64,000 nt of DNA from Halichondria panicea (Eukaryota; Porifera; Demospongiae; Suberitida; Halichondriidae). Positions within the stretch are counted from its first letter, which is position 1; each line of letters begins with the position of its first letter. The translations under genes were made by a program, and so were the position numbers. Below the pieces are notes generated by a model that was given only the letters and a program-made list of their open reading frames with translations, was not told the origin of the DNA and ran no database searches. The stretch spans positions 4,552,990-4,616,989 of the forward strand of contig NC_087387.1 in the NCBI RefSeq assembly GCF_963675165.1, read 5' to 3'. Positions 1-10,400 of the stretch are shown piece after piece.

Positions 1-109
1 CAAACAATAACCAACTAAGAAACGTACTAGTCTTTCACATACAAATACAGCACTATTGCATCCAGGTAAGCAGACTCAGAATTACACAAAACGACAGACA
101 GACATAGCC

Positions 110-850
110 TCGTTCCCAGGCCTTACTTTTTCTTGCTGTTGTCACTGTTCATCCATAAACACATAGTGAAGCAGCAAAGAATAAAATGGGCGTACAGTTA
201 AGAAAAAGTAAGGCCTGGTTTGGGAAATCGCGTGATCCACAAGGATTTTTATGAACGTGGGCGATATGTAGCCCACAATCGTGACGTAAGGTATTCTCCC
301 ACGCATTCAGAGTAAGACTGTACTGTACTATACTGCACTGAGACAACCACCAAGCTGTGCTGCAAGTCAGATCAGAGAACCAGCGTGGCCAGCTCTGGTG
401 GCAGTAGCTACCTGCTATATGATAATGATGACTAAGCTATTCTACTATAGCATGTAGAAAGACACAAGAAAAGGTAATAGTCTGATAGAATCTAAACACA
501 CAATCTAGATCATCTAGCTAAGCCTAAGGTATAGCTAGCTATAGTGCTTGCAAACTTCCAGTTCCAAGTCCATGTCCAGCTTGCTGCAGGCAAAGTTTTA
601 TTAGTCGTAGACCTCTGCGTGGGCAGTCCAACATCTCTAGCTCAGTATGCCCACGCTCATTTTCACCCTTCTACCACCCTTCTACCCTCACGCGACTTCC
701 CGATACAGGCTCTCCTTTTTCCTAACTCTACGTCTATTTCTTCTTTATTCCTCCAATTAATACCGTATTTTATCTCATTGAACGAATAATACAGTATTTT
801 ATCTTATTGAACGATTGTGATAAAGAACAGAAAAAGGAGAGCCTGTGTAG
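110..850. repeat. Two inverted copies of a short palindromic repeat
   Basis: No coding exon was recognised in the first 960 bases. They hold a repeat in two orientations. One copy (about 110-230) has arms containing CCAGGCCTTACTTTTTCTT and its complement. The other (about 690-850) has arms containing CAGGCTCTCCTTTTTC and its complement. The two share a CACGCGA..TTCCC segment on opposite strands. They look like small non-autonomous transposon copies lying in an upstream intron of the kinase gene. Confidence 0.5.
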
Positions 851-960
851 AGGCTAAGACAGACAGACAAAATGACCTGCCACTGCTGTAACCCGATTTG
901 TGCCTCGGCCTCGTGTTAATTTCTTAAGTTTATGTTTACTGAATTTCTCCCCACATGTAG

Positions 961-2942
961 GTTGAGAAATGGGTGAATGATTTTGTGGAGGAGTGCAAGC
1001 TGATGAGCCAGCTCCGTCACCCTAACATAGTACAGTTCCTGGGGGTATGCTATCTCCCTGAAGCCCAACTTCCCGTTCTACTGATGGAAAAGTTACAAAC
1101 CAGCCTCGACAGACTTCTAGAAACCAACCCCAACCTTCCAACCGACCTCAAAGTACACCTTCTGACAGGGACAGGCCAAGGAGTAGTTTTTTTGCACAGC
1201 CATACTCCACCTATTGCGCATCGAGATCTGTCTGCCAAAAACATTCTAGTCGATAATGGCTTCACTGCCAAGATAGCGGACATGGGTGTTTCTAGAATCG
1301 TGAATATTCGGCCTGGCCGGCTAGCTGCCACGATGACTCAAATGCCAGGCACTGGTGTGTACATGCCACCAGAAGTAGCTCAAGAGGAAGGGGTAACACG
1401 ATACAACACTGCTATAGACATCTTCTCCTTTGGTGTAGTATCTCTGTTCACAATGACGCAAACCTTCCCAAAAGATGTCAAACCTGCAACATACTATGAT
1501 CTAGTTACAAGGAAGATAGTTGGCCGATCAGAAATCGAACGCCGTGAAGATTACATTGTGCCAATGAAAGTAGCTCTTGGTGAGACCCACCCCCTAGTCC
1601 TGTTGACCCTTAATTGTCTGCAGTACCGTCCTGAAGATCGACCAACTGCTTTAACAGTGTTGGAACAATTGGTGGAGGTTGCAACAACCCTCCCTCAAAA
1701 CTGCACCCTGACTAAGTTGGAGCTGATTCAACAGGTCGAAAGTAAAGACAATGAGGTCAATAGATTGCAGGCTGAAAATGAAACTCTTCAAGCTGATAAT
1801 CGAGAGCTAATTCACAGACTGGAACAACAGACCACGGAGTTGGAAGCTCAACGTAAGGAAATTGATCGTCTTTTCAGATTAGTGAAGTCTACACAGCCTC
1901 TGGAACAGGGACAGAGAAAAGTGACTGTGGCTCAGCTGAAGGTGAGGCTCATGCAGTGAAATAATTCTAGTATTGATATTACTCAACTTCACACAGTATT
2001 TTTTATAGCTAACTGAATCCCTGTAATTTTCCACAGCCCCAGCCGCGACTAATGGTTCCATCTTCTATCACCTTCAAATGGAAGAGCTGCAAGGACAGGC
2101 CAAACAAAGTAAGAGTGTTCGATCAGCCTGTGGCAATTAATGGGAAATTGTACATGAGAGGTGAGAGTAGCTGGACTGACACTGTGCTAGTGTACACACC
2201 AGATCAGGATCACTGGGATCGCGGACTGCCACCTCCTCCTGTGAAGTACTTCGCTATAGCAACACTTAGGGGTCGACTTCTAGTCGTGGGAGGTGAGAAC
2301 AAATCTACTGAAGAGAAAACGGATACCATCCTAACCTTCAATGAAAGCTCTCAACAATGGGACCAGTCACTTCCCCACATGCCAAAAGCATTAACTTCAC
2401 CAGCTGTTGTTGGATATCAGGACCATCTGATTGTTATCGGTGGACAAGTGGACTCATATCGCACAGAGATAGCTGATGTGAACATTTTAGACACCATCAG
2501 TAACAAATGGATCGCAGCCGAACCACTTCCCAGCACAGATGGATGCAAAACTTGCCTAATTGGAGACACACTGTATCTTGTTGGTCAAGACGCTAAAGAA
2601 GTTTTTCAAGCTTATGTACCCTCCCTGATATCACAAGCCAGTTCTAATGTATGGGAATCTGTCGCAAGCGTGCCATTCTATCGTTCGTCTCCCGTCGCCA
2701 TCAGCAACACCCTCTTGACTGTGGGGGGTACAGATATGCTAGGAGGCAGCGCTAAATCGGACATTCAGCTGTACGACCCCACTAAAAACCAGTGGAAAAA
2801 ACATGATGACAATCTTCCCCTGAAAGTATACGACTGCCTTTGCGTTGAACTATCCCACAAACTATACATGCTTGGTGGTAAATCTAGAGGATCGAATACA
2901 CCCAGATCTGTGTATACGTCAATCCTATCCATTAGCACTTAG
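961..2942 (+). CDS. Protein kinase (TK/TKL-like) - coiled coil - Kelch repeat protein, 5' end missing
   Basis: Two exons are visible: 961-1941 and 2037-2942. They are joined by a 95-base GT-AG intron in phase 0. The first exon opens at a splice acceptor, inside the kinase N-lobe near helix C (EECKLMSQLRHPNIVQFLGV). The glycine loop and ATP-binding lysine must lie upstream, outside the window or unrecognised. The catalytic loop reads HRDLSAKN, which is tyrosine-kinase/TKL-like. The magnesium motif reads DMG instead of DFG. After the kinase domain comes a charged heptad-like coiled coil, then about 300 residues of Kelch repeats with recurrent VVGG, VIGG, TVGG and MLGG blade motifs. This suggests a cytoplasmic signalling kinase with a Kelch propeller for partner binding. 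I associate such kinase-Kelch proteins with expanded sponge families, from memory. Substrate is unknown. Confidence 0.88.
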
Positions 2943-3657
2943 CCATATTTCTTAGCACGCAACTCTCTTTTTTTTTATGAACAGTATATAAGTTAGTGTG
3001 TTCCCTTTAAATTATCTTGGGCATAATTATATAATTATGCATGCATGCATGTGTCGAGGGCTACTTGTAGTTGATAGTTGATATACTTGATAGTTCAACA
3101 GCATGCATGTATATAGTTCGCAGTTGTTATAGTTGGTAGTTCGCAGTTCGCAGTTGGCGGCTACAGCTTGAATTTTTGCAATTTAGGTCTATACACATTA
3201 TTATCAGGCATCTATAATATTGACTCTATAGCTATTATCTTGTTTACACTTTTTCACTGCTTGCATGGTATATAGACCTTGTGATCTACCTATAGCTGTT
3301 GCAAAGTGTAGCAGTCTCTCTATAATAATATATAGTTACTATTACATTTTGATTCAAAATTGTGGCTGTTTTCGCATTGCGAGACGTTGATATTTACTAT
3401 TTTGTTATTCCTCCCTTTGTCGCCAAATAGCCAACACCTCCAACCCTATCAGTTAAGGTATCTAGACTAATAGAAGAAGTGCTGTCTAATGAAGAAATCA
3501 GAGATCTAGATCTACCACTGATTGTGCAATGCTTTCCTGTTTGGTAGATCTAACTTCCTGTTTTTCTGATGGACTGGCAGAGGGGTGTGCCTTTGGTTTA
3601 CCTAAATTACAGAATGGTTGATCATGACATGACATGGTATACATAGAACTAGGAAAG
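2943..3657. other. Intergenic region, no gene seen
   Basis: AT-rich spacer between the kinase-Kelch stop and the lipase start. It holds short degenerate repeats (AGTTCGCAGTT type, 3060-3170) and a small inverted repeat near 3510-3555 (GATCTACCA and its complement). No splice-consistent open frame was recognised. The lipase promoter is presumably in its right half. Confidence 0.5.
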
Positions 3658-6508
3658 ATGAATATGCCTGGCTCTAGTGTGGTGATTATATTGTGTATGT
3701 TGGTGAGTCTAACAGTGTCTCATCCACTGTCATATGGAGAGGATCCTGAGGTCAACTATGATGCTGTGAGTTGTGAGTTGAATAAGTTGTGAACTGAACA
3801 CTGCGCGGCTCTATGCAATGTATGTTGAGTGTTGCTAAGATTGTACAGTAAGACATAAACATAGTAGTACAGTAGACACATTAATTATCCTTTAATTGCA
3901 CATTTCGGATTGATTCTGAGTTTGTTGCTATAATGCGGTCGCTCGCGTACCATGTACACATTTCATCAAATTTCCTGTAGCCGGATAGTTTCAAACAACT
4001 ATATCTATAGATGTACATTTTGCTTATTAATAAGCAGTACGTACGTATATTAAGTAATACCATTGGAGATTATCATTTTCTATAATTATAGTCTCTCAAT
4101 GTGTCCCTGCATGCAGATGGAGTTGATCTCCTCTAAGGGCTACCCTGCTGAGGCTCACACAGTGATCACTGAAGATGGGTACGTGCTTGTGATGCATAGG
4201 ATACCGGGACCCAGGGGGACGCTGCAACAAGACAAGAGTGAGTGGTGTGTCAGTGTATTCCGACTCGAGCGTGAGTGTGTTTGTGTGTGTGTGAGTGTAA
4301 TTATGTGCGGAGGTTGTGTGAAAGGTTTGCATGTGTATAATGGTGTACTGTGTGCATTGTTAAAGTACACATGCATGTGATGCTATACTAGAATAAGATA
4401 TTATTGTACACACACAATCGAGTAACCTCGTGAACCTACATGCATCAATGCATTGTGTAGTACAACAGTTGAAATCTTAACATCATTACTTTTCCCATAT
4501 AGAGCGTTCAGTATTCTTCTTGCAACACGGTGTTCTCTGCTCGAGCACCAACTGGCTTACCAACCTGGCCAATGAGAGTCTGGCCTATCTCCTTGCCGAC
4601 GCTGGATTCGATGTCTGGATGGGTAACACACGTGGGAACACTTATTCTAAGAATCACACTTCACTAAAACCAACGCAAAAGGAATTCTGGGATTTCACGT
4701 ACGCATAGCCAAATTAGCCTATATAGTTTCGTTCCTATCCCTATAGACCAAATTCGATAGGCAAACAATAATTCGGAACCTATATAATAGCTAGACAAAT
4801 CTACCCAAATCTATCCTTTAATTAATACATTGTAATATGCCTCTGATTGCCTATAAGTGAACATTAAGTAATTGCAATATAGATTTGGTGTGTACTGACT
4901 AAATTCCGGTCCTTTATTCAGATTTGACGAACATTCAACTAAAGACCTCCCCGCCATGATAAACTATGTCCTGGACACGAGTCAACAATCAGACTTGTTC
5001 TATGTGGGTCACTCTCAAGGCACTATCATGGGGTTTGCAGGGTTCACCATCAACCAGACACTTGCCAAACAAATAAAGGCTTTCTTTGCACTAGCTCCAG
5101 TCACAACTGTCAAACATATTGAAGGGATTTTACAACCTCTTTCTAACATCTATGACATTATCTACGTGAGTTGAATATATGCATGTGTATACCACTACAC
5201 AAAAATATTTTCAATTTTATTGTGTAACCTTAATATAATTATTCTGAGTAGCCGCAAACATTTTTTGGGGATGTATATATTCAGTCCTGATTTCAAAGCA
5301 TTCACGATGTAGCTACAGTTTACACTCCATCCCCTACTCAGGTACTAGAGTTCGTAACTGACGGAGAGTTTCTACCAACCAGTAAGTTGGTCAAGTATCT
5401 CAGTGAGTTGGTGTGTACTCCACAGCTGAGACTGGTGGACGGACTGTGTGAGGATATACTGTTCCTGTTGTGTGGCTTTGACCCAAACAGCAAAAACTTC
5501 AATCAGGTGTGCTGTGTACGGGGAGTGTGTAGACAAGAGGATTGTATTTAATGGTGACTTTTGTATGCTGGTGAACAGTTATATATAAGTACGCTGTGAG
5601 TGTGTGTGGGGGGGAAGAGAGGGAGAGGTAAGCTGTAAGTTCAGGATGAATAAATTATGTTTCTTACTCCTTCAATGTGTGCGTGCTCCTGATATTTATT
5701 GCCGGTGCACCACACTCAATGCACAGACTCGTCTCCCCGTGTACTATTCTCACACTCCTGCTGGCACCTCTGTCAAGAACATCCTCCACTATGCTCAGGC
5801 GAGGCAATAGACTGACTTTACATGCAATTATAAGACTTATAGTGCATGTGTGTGGGCCAGGAGGAGTGTTTAATGCATTTAGTGTGTTCTTGGAGTAATT
5901 GTTGCTAACGTACCTCATTTACAGGAAGTGAAGTCAGGCCTGTTTAGTATGTACAAGTACCGCACTGAAATTGAGAATGTCAAGCACTATGGAAGAGTGA
6001 GTGGTGATCTTAAGATTGCAGTGTGCATGGCACTAAACTGATCCAAATGCAAGCAATTAATGGATTTGGCTATAATTATTGTCTTGCAATACATTTACTT
6101 ACACACTCATCCTCCCACACATTCACTATATCCTCCCATCTCTCACACCCTCACTATCCTCCCTACACCCACACAGCCCACCCCTCCCTCGTACAACTTG
6201 ACAGAGCTGAACGTCCCTACTGCTCTGTTCACTGGCGGCCATGACTGGTTGGCTGACCCCACTGACGTCAATGCCTCTATACCAGTACTCAACACAACAG
6301 GTGGGTATAGCAACTACAAGATTTGATAGGAGTCTTTTTGCCCTTGAATTGCATACTAACAAAACTGGATTAACAAGAACTGGCACTAGGTCTTTTAAAT
6401 ACCAATAGAGGCTATCCTTTTAGGTTTTGCAATCATATCGTAAAGAGAGACGTCAGTTCAACTGGTATCACTTACATGTATAGATGTACGGCCCCATAGA
6501 TACCCCCC

Positions 6509-6548
<40 letters not shown>

Positions 6549-6677
6549 GGTCACGTTTTCTACCGTAAGCACATTGCTCACTACGATCACCTTGACTTTA
6601 TTTGGGGACTGGACGCACCATCACTAGTGTACAGTGACATCATCACTATGGCGAAACAACTCCTGCTAAGAGTTTGA
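3658..6677 (+). CDS. Acid lipase of the lysosomal/gastric (LIPA/LIPF) family
   Basis: Nine exons: 3658-3765, 4117-4237, 4503-4698, 4922-5165, 5342-5506, 5727-5798, 5925-5996, 6177-6300, 6550-6677. Together they give 409 residues, close to the family's roughly 400. The start codon opens a hydrophobic signal peptide. Then come the family hallmarks [34 protein letters not shown] and the nucleophile elbow GHSQGT (Ser173). The rest of the triad is GGHDWLAD (Asp349) and HLDFIWG (His381), by analogy with gastric lipase. It should be a secreted or lysosomal alpha/beta hydrolase acting on triglycerides or cholesteryl esters. The intron after exon 6 has a GC donor (CAG|GCGAGG) instead of GT. Using it keeps frame and family alignment. 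The gene is convergent with the phospholipase A2 gene. Confidence 0.95.
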
Positions 6678-7410
6678 CATGCTGTTTTTTAACCTAATTT
6701 GTGTGCATGTATGTGCTTTTTTACTATGCGTGTGTGTATGTGTGCAATCACCATTGTGGTCATTTCAGCTACAATTATTTTCCAGTGAAATTATGTATTC
6801 ATACCGCCATGCATGTTCTGTATTCAATTTGAGCAAACAGAATAATCAATGCTAAATGCAGAACAGCTGCATGGTGTTACATAAGCGTCTATATATGGAG
6901 AGTGACGCACAGGCATCTTGTCTGGCTTCATCACTGTACGAATACCCCATATGTAGAGACGGGAAAAAGTATAATTCGCCAAGGTGTACCTTATACAAAA
7001 AATTTCAGCTTCCATGCTTTTAAATGGAGATGGTTTCCCACTAGAATCAAATGAATGATGATCGATTAACTGGTGTATGTATTTAGTAGTTGCCAATGGT
7101 TCAATAAAGTGGTCACATGTACAATAGCACGCATTCCGGACACACTGTGTCCCCAGTAGTCCAGTATACCTGCTGTCTCAAAGGCAACGACCTATATAAA
7201 AACAATACCAGTTTTCATTCTAAATACTAGCAACATTACATTATTATTTTGCACCCTCAAGCGGATAAGTAATATTAAGGTTGAAATTAAGCCAATGTCT
7301 TCCATAATTTTATCTCTTCAACAAAAACAATTCTAAATACTTCGTGGCAAAAATGAGACTCGCACAAAAGTCAGCAAAACAACATAGCTATAGATGCTAC
7401 GTATATTCAT
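6678..7410. other. Convergent intergenic region, no gene seen
   Basis: This spacer separates the lipase 3' end from the phospholipase 3' end on the opposite strand. It should hold both 3' UTRs and polyadenylation signals; AATAAAGT occurs at about 7102. I see no supported exon. Confidence 0.45.
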
Positions 7411-10400
7411 TCAATGGATCAGAGAGTCAAGTGCAGATTGTTCTAATAGCTCAATTAAATTGTCCATCTGTTTTTTCTGAGTTGCCAAATAGACTCGTGT
7501 CTTGTAGAGCATCTTGAGTAGTTTTGTCTCATCTTTTTGGCCAGAGTCAACGGCATCGTCTAGTTGTGGGTTGAACCTGAAGTAACTGATACCCTGCTCC
7601 TCACAACGACTCCGACAGTTCTCATCAGCACCTTTGTTGAGAAGCTATAACAACAAAACAAGCATAAATGTTAGTAATAAAACGCACATGCCTGCAGTTG
7701 CTCATATACGATGGGCACTGAATCTACACAATAAAGCTATATATACCGTACGTGTCCATGGGCCATGCATGGACACGGTATATATATATAGCTACTGTAT
7801 TATTAATTTAATTTACCAGAACGATAGTTTTTGGCAATAATTATTTAAATATTTCGTTATTCGTACAGCTCATGCAGGATAGTGACGTTAATTGACCTAT
7901 TGTGGTTTGTAATTTTTGTATAATCAATACGGAAATTTCCAAAATAACCCGCTATAAGTTCCTACTCAAGTAATATGAACAATACTGTAAAAACATAGCA
8001 TTTTTACCGCTGATCCGACAACATCAAAGAAGTTCATCCATGTCCTTGGATTGAGAGTACTCTTTTGGACATTGATTTTCCCAATTTCTTTAGGAGGATT
8101 AGTCCCTGAGCCAATAGACAGTACAAAGGATATTGGCAACTTCTGACCCTTCTCCCGAAAATGGCGTTGGATTTCAGTGAGAGCTTCGGAGGAAGGGTTG
8201 TTAGCCAGGAGTCCACCATCAATGTAATTTTCAAATTCAGTGAAATAGAACGGAGCAGCTGACGTGTACCGAGCAACCTTCCATACAAGTTCTGCAAGTA
8301 CGTGTGTATTAATATTAATCAAGTTCATGCAGTGATACAATTACGTTAAACCAGTATATATACAGAGTTATTACAATACCTTTACTGTAGTCGTTGTCAA
8401 AGCAGTTATTGAAGAAGTGGAGTTTTAAATCAGTCTCACTTTTCTGAACAGCGGGAATCAAAACACTACAGTCGGGAAAAAAATAATGTCGTGATACATG
8501 TAATTCAACAATGCACACACACACACACATGCATGTATAATATTACAGTGTTTCTTATTTGAATTCTCTGCAAGCGAAAGAATGGTGCGCATATACATGC
8601 ATCAACTGCACATGCAGTAAATCACATGAGAATAATTAACACATGCATGCATGCAGAAGGGTTTGCATACTTAGAGTCATACCATGCATATGAAGCAAGT
8701 AAAGTACGCGCACATGCACCATGCAGTGGCAGATCCAGACAGGTTTCATGGGTTCCATGGAACCTCCCCACAAGAACACACTGTGATGGAGCTCAACTGA
8801 CTAGCTAGCTGTACTATATATTTAACTACAACACGTACTGCAATAATGTCATGCAATCAGAATTAATATGTGGGCAGGGCCATTTTGATGCGCATGCTGA
8901 CTGCATGCTGAGGAAGAGTGATGACCTTTTTTAGGTGAAATTCACAAGAATCAGTGCCTGCAAGACCAGATCTACAACCCCTGACACTTTTGGACCCCTC
9001 TCAAAATTCCTGGATCCGCCACTGCATGTGCACCATGTATACAGTAGACTCTCGCTATCCCGGCTCTCTGAAGTACGACCACCTCGATATACTGGCCATT
9101 TGGCTTGGTACGGAATGCTAGCTATATGTTTACTGCACAAAACTCACCCTGAAGTACGGCCACTCGCTATTCCGTTTACCGGCCAGTGCTGGCTGTCCCA
9201 AACAATGTTTTCAATGTAATTTTTGTTTGCCTAACCGTTATAAAAGCGATTTTTTTATACGTATAATTATTACGGCCGGATATGACGTTTTGGGTGTGGT
9301 TTAGCAAATAAAATTGGATTATACTTAAATAGAGAACAGAATGATTCATTATCCTTCATTAACCTCGAGACAAGAACCGCAAAAGTAATCATTATAGATT
9401 CGAGGTAAGGTCGTTTTTAAGCCGCGGCTATTTCCTGAGCTACAGCCAACTCGCTATTCCGGCCAAGCTGCATGGTCCCAAGGGTGACTGGATTAACGAG
9501 AGTCTACTGTATATATAACTGTATAATAACCATACAAATACCTGTGTCACCCGTCAATCGCATACAAAAAGAGAGCTAGCGCGTGCGCCTAGCTTGTATT
9601 CTTACATGATTATATAGGTCTAGCCAGTATATACGAACACTACCGTACAGCTATAAGTACAAATATCGGATGTTATATATCAATCAAATACACTCACGAT
9701 ACGTACCGTGGTTTTTCCACATCATTTAGCCTGACTTTATCTCCCAACCACTGCTTTACGACAGACTCCAACTCTTTAGTGTTGCCTTTCCCAAAGAACC
9801 CGAGTAGTCCATCTGTACTACTCCCGAAAATGTCGTCTTTCTTCTGCCAATAATTGTTACGAATTTCCAAAAGGGACTTGTAACTGGGACCTATATACAG
9901 TCAGTATTATTATAATTATACACTTACAGGTAGAAAAATTGAGTCATGATCATGTAGAATGCTAATCAAAATTAGCTACCAAAACACGTAAGTCTACTGT
10001 ATTAGTTTATGACAGGAGTAGACAACATTGGGAGAATTGTATACTGTAGATTCAAACCGAAGACATAACTTATACCGAACAACAGTGCCGGTATATATAC
10101 TTAAGTAGATTCTATTTACCTGACATCCCATAGGTCAGAGCTAGCGCAATGATGCCACCTGTTGATGTGCCAACTATCCAATCGAATAGCTCCGTCACAC
10201 ACTTTCCCGTACGTCGCTCAATCTCTTGCAAGATGCACATCTGAACCAGACCTCGAATTCCTCCTCCATCCAAACACAAAATTCTGCTGCCGCAAACTTT
10301 TCGATACTTCCCTTGATCTTTGAGGAGCTGTACAGCCTTCATTGCATCCTCTGGGGTTGGTGTGTCAATCTTGAGTATGGCATTTACTTCATCTTCCATT

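Noticed and set aside
544-789. 81-codon open frame upstream of the kinase exon
   Set aside because: It overlaps the palindromic repeat copy and shows no kinase N-lobe motif.
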